Part shown: positions 54,881-62,393 of the stretch, piece after piece
How positions within the stretch are numbered: the first letter of the stretch is position 1
Layout of the letters: each line of letters begins with the position of its first letter
Assembly (NCBI GenBank): GCA_902762805.1
Contig: CACWPQ010000018.1
Coordinates: 1-64,000 of the forward strand
Direction of reading: 5' to 3'
Length of the DNA stretch: 64,000 nucleotides
Origin: an uncultured Bacteroidota bacterium
Lineage (GTDB): Bacteria; Bacteroidota; Bacteroidia; Bacteroidales; P3
Position numbers and translations under genes: made by a program
Notes under the pieces: model-generated
Seen by the model: only the letters and a program-made list of their open reading frames with translations
The model's database searches: none
Told to the model about the DNA's origin: nothing

Positions 54881-55759
54881 ATGAAAAATTTGACTATGGA
54901 CATTCAACAAATTAAAACTTATAAGAGTGCATTTGACGAAATCGAGCGACATATTGTCGGGGACAACGGCGAAGATATTGAAGTATGGTATGCTAGAGAA
55001 CTGCAACACGTTCTTGGATATGTAAGATGGGAGAATTTCGCCGTGGCTATCGGACGAGCCATGCAATCATGCAAAACGCAGGGCATCAACATCGATGACC
55101 ATTTTCGTGAGGTCACGAAAATGGTCTCGTTGGGTAGCGGTTCTGAACGAGCAGTTCTAGACTTCATACTTACCCGATATGCCTGCTATCTCATAGCTCA
55201 GAATGGTGACCCGAAAAAAGAGGAAATTGCATTTGCTCAGAGTTACTTTGCCGTGCAAACACGCCGCGCGGAGGTGATTGAAGAGAGATTGCACATGCTC
55301 GAACGGCTTGAAACCCGCGACAGATTGCGTTCCTCTGAAAAACAGCTGAGCAAGAACATATACGAGCGTGGTGTTGACGACAAAGGCTTTGCACGCATAC
55401 GTTCAAAAGGCGACAGTGCATTGTTTGGTGGTCTTACAACCGAACAGATGAAACAGCGCCTTGGCATCAAAAGCGGTGCCCTTGCCGACCGCTTGCCTAC
55501 CTTGACCATTGCGGCCAAAAATCTTGCTACAGAAATGACCAACTACAATGTGGAACAAAAAGACATGTTCGGTGAGCAAGCCATCACAAATGAGCATATA
55601 CAAAACAATGTTAGCGTCCGTGAGATGCTCGGGCGCCGAGGTATCAAGCCTGAGAACCTACCGCCAGCCGAAGATATCAAAAAAGTAGAACGTCGCATGG
55701 CAAAAGAAGAAAAACAAATTGCCGAAGGGGCTAAGAAGTTACCACATAAAAATAAATGA
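54881..55759 (+). CDS. dinD: DNA-damage-inducible protein D homologue
   Basis: A 292-residue DinD family protein. E. coli DinD is SOS-induced and inhibits RecA filament formation. DIEVWYARELQHVLGYVRWENFAVAIGRAM, INIDDHFREVTKMVSLGSGSER and LTRYACYLIAQNGDPKKEEIAFAQSYFAVQTRR match the family, as do LFGGLTTEQMKQRLGI and the C-terminal REMLGRRGIKPENLPPAEDIKKVER. The N-terminal part resembles a Bro-N-like fold. GC is much lower than in groEL, consistent with an acquired segment shared with the next two genes. An ATG at 54896 (MDIQQIKTYKS) is an alternative start. A strong terminator follows. Confidence 0.9.
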   Translation: MKNLTMDIQQIKTYKSAFDEIERHIVGDNGEDIEVWYARELQHVLGYVRWENFAVAIGRAMQSCKTQGINIDDHFREVTKMVSLGSGSERAVLDFILTRYACYLIAQNGDPKKEEIAFAQSYFAVQTRRAEVIEERLHMLERLETRDRLRSSEKQLSKNIYERGVDDKGFARIRSKGDSALFGGLTTEQMKQRLGIKSGALADRLPTLTIAAKNLATEMTNYNVEQKDMFGEQAITNEHIQNNVSVREMLGRRGIKPENLPPAEDIKKVERRMAKEEKQIAEGAKKLPHKNK

Positions 55760-55761
55760 TA

Positions 55762-55795
55762 AAAGGGAGCATCCAGTCGGATGCTCCCTTTCTTT
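55762..55795 (+). terminator. Terminator of dinD
   Basis: AAAGGGAGCATCC (55762-55774) pairs with GGATGCTCCCTTT (55779-55791) around AGTC and is followed by CTTTATG. Confidence 0.85.
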
Positions 55796-55892
55796 ATGCC
55801 TTCTTTGTGGGTTCTTTCTGACTCCTTTAATCAATTCGCGCAAAACCCTTGAAATAGCATATACCAGGTTATAAATAAAATGGCCGAAAATT

Positions 55893-56015
55893 CTCTTTTC
55901 AGCCATTTTTATTTTCATTTGGCCTTTGCGACACTCTTTTCACCGCCTTTTGATTTCAAAACAGCCCCGCAACACTCTTTTCACCCGTTTTCAAATTCAT
56001 TTGGGGCTGGCGAGA
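55893..56015. repeat. Three tandem 41-base repeats
   Basis: Units 55893-55933, 55934-55974 and 55975-56015 each begin CTCTTTTCA and end in GCGACA, GCAACA or GCGAGA, with a diverged middle. They lie between the convergent dinD and putative HEPN genes. Confidence 0.75.
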
Positions 56016-56041
56016 GTCTTTTTTACCGTTTCTGTTTTTCT

Positions 56042-56683
56042 TCAACACCCTTTTAGCACTATTTGTGACAAAATATAATCGTTAAACGTCTTGTCATTTT
56101 TCTTGTCGATTTCACTTATTTCCAAATGGTACTTATGAATAATAGGATACAATCTGCTTATAAGTCCATTCTTATATCTAGGCTCTTCAGATACTCCAAG
56201 TTTACTGCCAAACACTTTTTCCACCTTCTCTAAAATTTTATCGTAGTTTAAATAATACTTCTTCCCGGCCTTGGTATAAAATGGAGTTTCTGAATCTTCG
56301 TCTTTGGGGATATCTTTTTCGTCCAAAACACTGTAGCTTGTCAAAAATATGTGAGAAGCACAATTACGGTAGTATTTTATCATGAAATAGTCATCATCGC
56401 TAATAGTACCCATCAGTTCATTAATGAGTTTAGAAATGGCAGATAAATGCTTTTCGGCTTTATCTTCCTGTCTTTCCAAAAACTTTTTCCCGTTATATAT
56501 TATCTCCCACAAGACCACGAAATAAGACCTCAACAAATAACCATTCTCATTAATATACAGTTTATTTGAAATAGACTGTTCAATATACAATCTTTCGTTT
56601 AGTTCAAATAAATTGTAGCACCACAATGTGAAATTATGGCGGTCATATGCTTTTTGTGTGTCAATATTTAAATTATAATCCAT
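56042..56683 (-). CDS. Putative HEPN-domain protein, AT-rich
   Basis: A 213-residue protein I cannot assign to a named family. It is predicted mostly helical in residues 1-125 and carries IKYYRNCASHIF, where R106-N107-x3-H111 fits the RNxxxH motif of HEPN ribonucleases. Those commonly act as toxins or defence effectors. The C-terminal part (KILEKVEKVFGSKLG, ISRLYPIIHKYHLEISEIDKKN) is Lys/Glu-rich. There is no signal peptide and base composition is strongly AT-rich compared with the chromosome around it. It lies 25 bases downstream of a lipoprotein gene on the same strand. The HEPN call rests on one motif plus helical character. Confidence 0.45.
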   Translation of the reverse strand: MDYNLNIDTQKAYDRHNFTLWCYNLFELNERLYIEQSISNKLYINENGYLLRSYFVVLWEIIYNGKKFLERQEDKAEKHLSAISKLINELMGTISDDDYFMIKYYRNCASHIFLTSYSVLDEKDIPKDEDSETPFYTKAGKKYYLNYDKILEKVEKVFGSKLGVSEEPRYKNGLISRLYPIIHKYHLEISEIDKKNDKTFNDYILSQIVLKGC

Positions 56684-56708
56684 TATCGTTTTTGCTTTCC
56701 AAGTTTAA

Positions 56709-57596
56709 CTATATTCTATTAGAATTGTTGAAACGTTTTTCAAGTTCGGATTGTTCCTTCTCCTTGTTTGCTGCGCGAGTTGCATTTTCATCTTGTATTC
56801 GTTTCTCCAATTCTCGTTCATACTCTTGTGATAAAGGATAATTCGTATATTTAACAATCACTACAGGATAATACTGAGAACAGTCTTCCCATCCATTGTC
56901 TGTAAACCTTTTATCATGACAATATTCTACCCCATAGTAGTACGCTGTAATATGTGTTATCCCATTTACCCAAATAGCTTTTTGGCCTCTTTTATAATAG
57001 GGCTCTCCATATTTTGTCTGAAATGTTTTTACAACAGAGCCCAAGAGAGGTTCCGAATGCACATCGTATTGAGATTTTTCCCATTTTCCGTGAAAAGCAA
57101 TTGTTATCTCATATAGTTGACTTTTATAATAGGATAGACCAAAATTTATATGTTTCTCGCTATAGGTAGAATCATCCTCAATTAAAACCATTTTTGTTGT
57201 GTAAACAGAATAATATGGATAATAGTCTAATGGAGAATCTGGAGATGTGTATTCAGCCATTGTTTCATATTCTTCCCTATACCAGGTCAAATCAAGGTCC
57301 ACATTATAACCATCACCACTCCCGTTAAAAATATATAGCCTATCTCTGCCGTATTGCGTCTTATACATTGGCCATATATTACTATCCTTTATAGCATGCT
57401 GTACTGCCATTGAACTATCCATTGCAAATGAAAAACCAGCAAATATTGTGTCGTTTATATTGTTCTTGTCAGCTTCATGTTGATAGTATGACAAGGAATC
57501 CATCAAATCAATACTGCTACCATTGTTATTTAGACCACAAGAAACAAATGTGGTAAAAAAGGCAACAATTATATATTTCAAATAATTCTGTTTCAT
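56709..57596 (-). CDS. AT-rich lipoprotein of unknown function
   Basis: A 295-residue lipoprotein with hydrophobic signal residues 7-19 and lipobox FVSC (Cys20). The mature part is rich in Tyr and Asp (YYPYYSVYTTKMVLIEDDSTY, FGLSYYKSQLYEITIAFHGKW, KTFQTKYGEPYYKRGQKAIW) and ends in a charged coiled-coil-like tail (YERELEKRIQDENATRAANKEKEQSE). The middle has the look of a small alpha/beta domain that reads out a Tyr-Gly-Glu-Pro segment. No close family is recognised. It shares low GC with dinD and the putative HEPN gene downstream and probably forms a transcript with the latter. Confidence 0.6.
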   Translation of the reverse strand: MKQNYLKYIIVAFFTTFVSCGLNNNGSSIDLMDSLSYYQHEADKNNINDTIFAGFSFAMDSSMAVQHAIKDSNIWPMYKTQYGRDRLYIFNGSGDGYNVDLDLTWYREEYETMAEYTSPDSPLDYYPYYSVYTTKMVLIEDDSTYSEKHINFGLSYYKSQLYEITIAFHGKWEKSQYDVHSEPLLGSVVKTFQTKYGEPYYKRGQKAIWVNGITHITAYYYGVEYCHDKRFTDNGWEDCSQYYPVVIVKYTNYPLSQEYERELEKRIQDENATRAANKEKEQSELEKRFNNSNRI

Positions 57597-57759
57597 TTTT
57601 TATGAGTTGTAAATAAATTCTGGCAAATGAATTAAAAACAAAGAGGAAAGACTCCCGACGATTATCTGTGCAATTCGTGGGTGGGTGGGGGTGACTATCA
57701 GCGAGTTATGAGCATTGTTCAGCATCGTCCCGTTTTCGTTTCACACTGCAAATATACAC

Positions 57760-57781
57760 ATTTTCCGCCACATGGGAAAAT
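57760..57781. promoter_or_regulatory. Operator-like inverted repeat, copy A
   Basis: ATTTTCCGCCACATGG, then GAAAAT, an imperfect palindrome identical at 20 of 22 positions to 59802-59823. It lies 31 bases upstream of the TATCTTTG -7 box. Confidence 0.6.
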
Positions 57782-57811
57782 ACTATCTCAACATTATTGC
57801 AAAAAAAAGAG

Positions 57812-57819
57812 TATCTTTG
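57812..57819 (+). promoter_or_regulatory. -7 element of the acetyltransferase-like gene
   Basis: TATCTTTG, 40 bases before the ATG at 57859. It excludes start codons further upstream. Confidence 0.7.
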
Positions 57820-57858
57820 CAACCGATAACAAAACCAACAGAACGACTGTTTTTTGAC

Positions 57859-58485
57859 ATGAGAAGAGAGATAGACCCACAATCATCGCCGCGCGGACGG
57901 GCGTTCGATCTATGGAAGGATGCCCCGATGCCGAAAGTGACCATCACCAAGACCTTCAATATCGGCAGGCTTGTCACAGCGGACCAGAGAAGAGGGCTGA
58001 AGACCAACATGCTGATGTGTTGGTGCATCGGCCACGCGGCAAGCCCCATCGCCGAGTTCTACACCCTGCCTGCCGGCGGACGCCTGTGGCAATACGACCG
58101 CTTGGCGGTCAACTCCGTCGTGATGACCTCCAAGGGCGAGGCCCATCTCTGCGACATACCCTTCTCGGAGGACATCCGCCAGTTCAACGAAGACTACATC
58201 CGGCTGACACAACAAGTCCACGACACCAACGAGGACTACCTTCTGGGCGAACAATACATGGCCATCGACACCTCGGCATTGTCGCTATGCGAAATCGACT
58301 CGGTGGTGAGCGTCTACTCCGAGATGTTCACCGACCCCTTCCTTGCCTGGGGCAAATACCGGCGGGGATTCTTCAAGACCACGCTGCCCGTCTCCTTCCA
58401 GTTCCACCATGCCCAGATGGACGGCTTCGAAGCCGCCCGCTTCCTCAACGGCCTCCAAGAGGGAATCAACACACTTGTAATATAA
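57859..58485 (+). CDS. Chloramphenicol-acetyltransferase-family protein
   Basis: A 208-residue protein of CAT size. The catalytic HHxxxDG motif is present as HHAQMDG (183-189). PMPKVTITKTFNIGRLV, LMCWCIGHAASPIAEF, DYLLGEQYMAIDTSALSL and PFLAWGKY also follow the family pattern. CAT enzymes transfer acetyl from acetyl-CoA to an alcohol acceptor as homotrimers. Distant members in anaerobes often do not confer resistance, so the substrate is open. The start at 57859 is fixed by the promoter. It is followed by a bidirectional terminator. Confidence 0.82.
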   Translation: MRREIDPQSSPRGRAFDLWKDAPMPKVTITKTFNIGRLVTADQRRGLKTNMLMCWCIGHAASPIAEFYTLPAGGRLWQYDRLAVNSVVMTSKGEAHLCDIPFSEDIRQFNEDYIRLTQQVHDTNEDYLLGEQYMAIDTSALSLCEIDSVVSVYSEMFTDPFLAWGKYRRGFFKTTLPVSFQFHHAQMDGFEAARFLNGLQEGINTLVI

Positions 58486-58499
58486 CATGCCACATAAAC

Positions 58500-58537
58500 A
58501 ACACGCCTCTGCAGCAAATTTACTACAGAGGCGTGTT
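58500..58537. terminator. Bidirectional terminator hairpin
   Basis: AACACGCCTCTG (58500-58511) pairs perfectly with CAGAGGCGTGTT (58526-58537) between two convergent genes. Confidence 0.75.
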
Positions 58538-58567
58538 GCAATAGGGTACTTCCTTTCGGTGTATATC

Positions 58568-59296
58568 TCAACGCAGCCGCAGGAGCTCCTTGTAGATGGC
58601 GTAGTCGGCATCTTCAAACACATCAAAGACCACACGTATGCGGGCTTCCCGGCAGGTTTTGATGGCTATCTCGGCGGCACGGCGGTTGGGGAAATGGAAA
58701 TCGCCGGTGGAGATACAGCAGAAGGCAATGCTATGGCAGTTGTGCTGCTGGGCGAGCCACAGGCAGGTGCGGTAGCAGCCGGCCAGCTGTTCCTCCTGTC
58801 CCACGGTAGGGATACCGTTCTCAATGACCGGTCCCACGGTATGAATGACAAATTTTGCTGGCAGGTTATATCCCGGAGTGATGATGGCACCACCCGTGGC
58901 AATCTCTTCACCTTGAAGAATGTTGTTGCACTCCTGTCTAAGTTGCAGTCCCGCTGCGGAGTGGATATCATTGTCGACACAGGGATGGAGGGGATTCCAA
59001 CAACCAAGACCGCGGGGATTGGCGGCATTGACTATCGCATCGACCTTGAGTCTCGTGATATCGCCCTGCCACAATCTCTTGCGAGTCCTAATCACTCCCT
59101 TATCTTTCAACTGCATCTGCAATTCGGCATCCTGCGCCACAAGGAAGTCGTCGCTCAACTGTTGAGGTTCCCATACATTCATCAGCGTACGGAGCAACTG
59201 CTTCTTTGCGGGCAGACTCTTGGGAATCTGAGCCGTTGCCTCGGTTTGCTCCATCAAGTAACGGATACAGAAGTCTATGTTCTCGAGTCTGTCCAT
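58568..59296 (-). CDS. Macrodomain protein-ADP-ribose hydrolase (zinc-containing type)
   Basis: A 242-residue protein with an N-terminal helical region (1-75) and a macrodomain. LWQGDITRLKVDAIVNAANPRGLG binds ADP-ribose. CWNPLHPCVDNDIHSAAG holds the Cys/His residues that bind zinc in the SauMacro/SpyMacro group. ATGGAIITPGYNLPAKFVIHTVGP, CYRTCLWLAQQH and CCISTGDFHFPNRRAAEIA complete the fold. Such enzymes remove ADP-ribose from modified proteins. It lies one base from the stop of the AlaX-like gene upstream and is probably co-transcribed with it. No SirTM or lipoyl-carrier partner is visible nearby. Confidence 0.9.
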   Translation of the reverse strand: MDRLENIDFCIRYLMEQTEATAQIPKSLPAKKQLLRTLMNVWEPQQLSDDFLVAQDAELQMQLKDKGVIRTRKRLWQGDITRLKVDAIVNAANPRGLGCWNPLHPCVDNDIHSAAGLQLRQECNNILQGEEIATGGAIITPGYNLPAKFVIHTVGPVIENGIPTVGQEEQLAGCYRTCLWLAQQHNCHSIAFCCISTGDFHFPNRRAAEIAIKTCREARIRVVFDVFEDADYAIYKELLRLR

Positions 59297-59297
59297 T

Positions 59298-59762
59298 CTA
59301 CTCTGCCAGTTTGAACCTCATCCGCCAGGTGTGGGTTTCCTCGTTGTAGTCGTGGGAGAGGATTTTGAAGGTGCCGATTTCGGAAGTGTTCTGCACATGG
59401 GTGCCGACACAGGCGCAGAGGTCGTAGTCGCCGATACGGACGAGGCGCAGCGTCTCGCTGGCGTCGTCAGGCAGCTTCCAGAGGTCCACCTCGGGCGGCA
59501 CCTCTCCCCTTTTCACGAACTCATAGCTCACAGGCAGATGCTGCGCTATCACCTCGTTCACCCTGCGCTCAATCTCCTGCACCTGTTCATCGGTCGGACA
59601 TGTGTCAAGCAAGTAGTCGCACTTGCTCTTCTTACGCTCAATATGCGCATTTCGCGACCGCGGACAGCCGAACATCCGCACCATCGTCTGGTTCAAAATA
59701 TGCTCCGCCGTGTGCATCGGCGGGTATTCCTGCTTGTTGTGTTCGTTGAGTATGGGTTCCAT
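59298..59762 (-). CDS. AlaX-like alanyl-tRNA editing protein
   Basis: A 154-residue free-standing editing domain. The zinc ligands HTAEH (in PMHTAEHILNQTM) and C...H in LCACVGTHVQNTSEIG are the HxxxH and CxxxH motifs of the AlaRS/ThrRS second additional domain, which hydrolyses mischarged Ser- or Gly-tRNA-Ala. The start at 59762 (MEPILNEHNKQEYPP) is chosen because the -7 box at 59784-59791 lies 22 bases upstream; a longer frame reaches back to 59813. It is divergent from the M13 peptidase gene and precedes the macrodomain gene. Confidence 0.85.
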   Translation of the reverse strand: MEPILNEHNKQEYPPMHTAEHILNQTMVRMFGCPRSRNAHIERKKSKCDYLLDTCPTDEQVQEIERRVNEVIAQHLPVSYEFVKRGEVPPEVDLWKLPDDASETLRLVRIGDYDLCACVGTHVQNTSEIGTFKILSHDYNEETHTWRMRFKLAE

Positions 59763-59783
59763 CGTGTCTGAAATTTGAAACTG

Positions 59784-59836
59784 CAAAGATACGAAAAAAA
59801 TATTTTCCGCCATATGAGAAAATGTGCGTACCTTTG
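59784..59836. promoter_or_regulatory. Divergent promoters with shared operator-like inverted repeat, copy B
   Basis: Leftward TATCTTTG (59784-59791 on the minus strand) and rightward TACCTTTG (59829-59836) flank ATTTTCCGCCATATGA, then GAAAAT (59802-59823), near-identical to copy A at 57760. The palindrome overlaps the -33 positions of both promoters. Confidence 0.65.
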
Positions 59837-59873
59837 CATTTTATTTTGAATACATTAAATTAATAAAAACAAT

Positions 59874-61934
59874 ATGAAGAAAACCTTATTAAGCATTGCA
59901 ACTATGGCAGTTATCGCAACCGGTTGCCAGCAGAAGACGCAGCTCACCTCGGGTGTCAATCCCGAGAATTTCGACACCACGGCACGTCTCGAAGACGACT
60001 TCTACCAGTACGCCTGCGGCGGCTGGATGGCCAAGAACCCCCTCGACGCCGAGCACTCGCGCTACGGCTCCTTCGACGTGCTCAGCGAGAAGGCGCTGAA
60101 GGACGTCAACGGCATCATTGACTCCGTCAAGACCGCCAAGAACGAAGCCGGCAGCCTGGCCGACAAAATCGCCACCCTCTACAACATCGGCATGGACAGC
60201 ACACGCCTCCAGGAGCAGGGCGCCGCCCCCTTGAAGCCCTTCCTCGAGGAAATCAACGCCATGAAGACCCGCGACGACGTTTGGGCCCAGCTCAAACGCA
60301 TGCACCGCCGTGGCAACCACGTCCTCTTCGGCGTCTTCGGCGAGGCCGACAAGGACGATGCCAAGATGACCATCGCATGGGCCTGGCAGGGTGGCCTCGG
60401 CCTCGGCGACCGCGACCGCTACGTCACCGACGAGGGCAAGAACGCCCAGTTCCGCAAGAGCTATGTCGAGCTCATGACCAAGATGTTCGCCATGGCCGGC
60501 TACGACCAGCTCAGCGGCACTAAGGCCGACAAGCTGGCCCAGCAGGTGATGGCCCTCGAAACCCGCCTGGCACGCGCCATGAACACCAAGCTCGAGAACC
60601 GCGACCCCCACGCCACCTTCAACCGCTACACCGTCGACGAGGCCGCCAAATTCGCCGCCAACATCAACTGGCGCGACTACTTCGAGGCCATGAACATCCT
60701 CGACGGCATGAAAGACTTCAACATCGGCCAGCCCAAATACTTCGCCGAAGTCAACAAAGTGCTCAAGGACACCGATGTGGAGACCTTCAAGGCCTACTTC
60801 GCCTGGCACGAGATTGTCAGCGCCGCCCCCTACCTGAGCGACGACTTCGTCGAGGCCAGCTTCGCTTTCTACGGCCGCGAGATGGGTGGCCGCCAGGTCA
60901 ACCGCCCCCGCTGGAAACGCGTCACCTCCACCGTTGAAGGCGCCATGGGCGAAGCCCTCGGACGCCTCTATGTAGACAAATTCTTCCCCGCCGAGGCCAA
61001 GACCCGCATGGAGACCCTCGTGCAGAACCTCATTGTCGCTCTCGGACAGCGCATCGACGCCGCCACCTGGATGACCGACAGCACCAAGGCCAACGCCCAC
61101 AAGAAACTCTCCACCATCTACGTCAAAATCGGCTACCCCAACAAGTGGCGCGACTACAGCGGCCTCGACATCAAGGACGACAGCTACTACGCCAACATCG
61201 TCCGTAGCAATGAGTTCGATATGGCCTACAACTTCTCCAAGGTCAACAAGCCCGTCGACAAGGACGAGTGGCTCATGACCCCCCAGACCGTCAATGCCTA
61301 CTACAACCCCACCACCAACGAAATCTGCTTCCCCGCCGCCATCCTCCAGCCCCCCTTCTTCGACATGCACGCCGACGAGGCCGCCAACTACGGTGCCATC
61401 GGTGTCGTCATCGGCCACGAGCTCACCCACGGCTTCGACGACCAGGGCCGCAAGTACGACGAGTCCGGCAACATGCGCGACTGGTGGACCGAAGAGGACG
61501 CCCGCAACTTCGACAACAACAAGAAGGTCCTCGTCGACGCCTTCAACGCCGTCAAAGTGCTTGAAGACGGCGGCAACGGCGAACCCCTCTACGGAAACGG
61601 CGAGCTCACCCTCGGCGAGAACATCGCCGACAACGGCGGCCTCCATGTCAGCTACCTCGCCATGCAGAACGCCATGCAGAAGCACCAGGTCAACAAAGAC
61701 AAGATGGACGGCTTCACCCCCGAGCAGCGCTTCTTCCTGGCCTATGCTTTCGTCTGGGCCGGCAACATCAATGAGGACGGCATCCGCAACCTCACCCAGA
61801 ACGATGTCCACTCCCTGGGCCGCAACCGCGTCAACGTGACCCTCCCGCACGTCACCGAGTTCATCGACGCTTTCGGCATCAAGGAAGGCGACGGCATGTG
61901 GCTCGCCCCCGAGAAACGTGCCATCCTGTGGTAA
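59874..61934 (+). CDS. pepO: M13-family zinc metallopeptidase (PepO/neprilysin-like) lipoprotein
   Basis: A 686-residue oligopeptidase. A lipobox (ATGC, Cys18) indicates membrane anchoring facing the periplasm. DDFYQYACGGWMAKNP opens the M13 domain. The zinc site HELTH (about 514-518, VIGHELTHGFDDQGRKYDESG), ENIADNGG with the third ligand, FFLAYAFVWAG and the closing LAPEKRAILW are complete, and INAYYNPTTNEICFPAAILQPPFF is the substrate-binding region. It cleaves peptides of limited size. It stands alone with its own promoter next to the shared palindrome. Confidence 0.94.
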   Translation: MKKTLLSIATMAVIATGCQQKTQLTSGVNPENFDTTARLEDDFYQYACGGWMAKNPLDAEHSRYGSFDVLSEKALKDVNGIIDSVKTAKNEAGSLADKIATLYNIGMDSTRLQEQGAAPLKPFLEEINAMKTRDDVWAQLKRMHRRGNHVLFGVFGEADKDDAKMTIAWAWQGGLGLGDRDRYVTDEGKNAQFRKSYVELMTKMFAMAGYDQLSGTKADKLAQQVMALETRLARAMNTKLENRDPHATFNRYTVDEAAKFAANINWRDYFEAMNILDGMKDFNIGQPKYFAEVNKVLKDTDVETFKAYFAWHEIVSAAPYLSDDFVEASFAFYGREMGGRQVNRPRWKRVTSTVEGAMGEALGRLYVDKFFPAEAKTRMETLVQNLIVALGQRIDAATWMTDSTKANAHKKLSTIYVKIGYPNKWRDYSGLDIKDDSYYANIVRSNEFDMAYNFSKVNKPVDKDEWLMTPQTVNAYYNPTTNEICFPAAILQPPFFDMHADEAANYGAIGVVIGHELTHGFDDQGRKYDESGNMRDWWTEEDARNFDNNKKVLVDAFNAVKVLEDGGNGEPLYGNGELTLGENIADNGGLHVSYLAMQNAMQKHQVNKDKMDGFTPEQRFFLAYAFVWAGNINEDGIRNLTQNDVHSLGRNRVNVTLPHVTEFIDAFGIKEGDGMWLAPEKRAILW

Positions 61935-61943
61935 GAATGTCAT

Positions 61944-61980
61944 GGGTTCTCTAGGGACTTTCTAGGGGTTCTCTAGGGTA
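61944..61980. repeat. GGTTCTCTAG-type repeat after the M13 gene
   Basis: GGGTTCTCTA, GGGACTTTCTA and GGGGTTCTCTA units, three copies of 10-11 bases. Confidence 0.65.
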
Positions 61981-62025
61981 ATAGTTCGGCCCTTTCCCCT
62001 ATTTTCCCATATTTTCCCACGAAAT

Positions 62026-62058
62026 GGAAACGGGCGCTGCAGTGCAGCGCCCGTTTCC
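62026..62058. terminator. Hairpin between the M13 gene and the gene remnant
   Basis: GGAAACGGGCGCTGC (62026-62040) pairs perfectly with GCAGCGCCCGTTTCC (62044-62058). No T run follows on the plus strand. Confidence 0.65.
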
Positions 62059-62077
62059 GCATATAACAATTAAAAAA

Positions 62078-62325
62078 TCAGTCGGTTGACTCGACATCGC
62101 GCACGAGGCGGACGGTCATGCCGTTGATAGTTTGCTTTTGGGTAGGGCCATCGTTACGCCATGTTTTCAGCGTTACGCCTTGATTGTTGAAGTACAGGAC
62201 ATAAGCATTGTTCATTTTGCTGTCTCGAAGCATTGTGGAAGTCCAATAGATGCCCGCGTCGCCTTGGTAGGAATGGTCATTTACAGGACCTTCATCCTTG
62301 AACCATCCAGGAACGTTAGATTGAA
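62078..62325 (-). pseudogene. Remnant of a GNLQY-domain gene
   Basis: On this strand an open stretch without a plausible start codon encodes VPGWFKDEGPVNDHSYQG, GIYWTSTMLRDSKMNNAYVL, YFNNQGVTLKTWRNDG and MTVRLVRDVESTD, then a stop (62078-62080). This is clearly homologous to the last 70 residues of the neighbouring fimbrillin-like protein (GIYWIGAQ ... YVIYFNNRG ... MAVRMVRDV). Upstream it is cut off by the terminator of that gene (62334-62365) and an in-frame stop. It is best explained as the 3' end of a tandem duplicate whose front has been lost. Confidence 0.75.
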
Positions 62326-62333
62326 AACCAAGC

Positions 62334-62365
62334 GGTGCGGGACCTGCCTCGGCAAGTCCCGCACC
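62334..62365 (-). terminator. Terminator of the fimbrillin-like gene
   Basis: GGTGCGGGACTTGCC pairs with GGCAGGTCCCGCACC on this strand (one mismatch) and is followed by GCTTGGTTTTC. Confidence 0.7.
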
Positions 62366-62393
62366 CTTGTGTATGAATTAGTTACACCATATT

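Noticed and set aside
55893..56015. Possible CRISPR array
   Set aside because: The units are contiguous 41-mers with diverged middles, not identical repeats separated by unique spacers, and no cas gene is in the window.
58568..59296. A macrodomain-sirtuin (SirTM) lipoylation-linked operon
   Set aside because: The macrodomain is of the right class but neither SirTM, a GcvH-like carrier nor a lipoate ligase is adjacent.
59889..61943. A 684-codon frame antisense to the M13 peptidase gene
   Set aside because: It follows the third-position GC of the real gene and has no protein-like motif.
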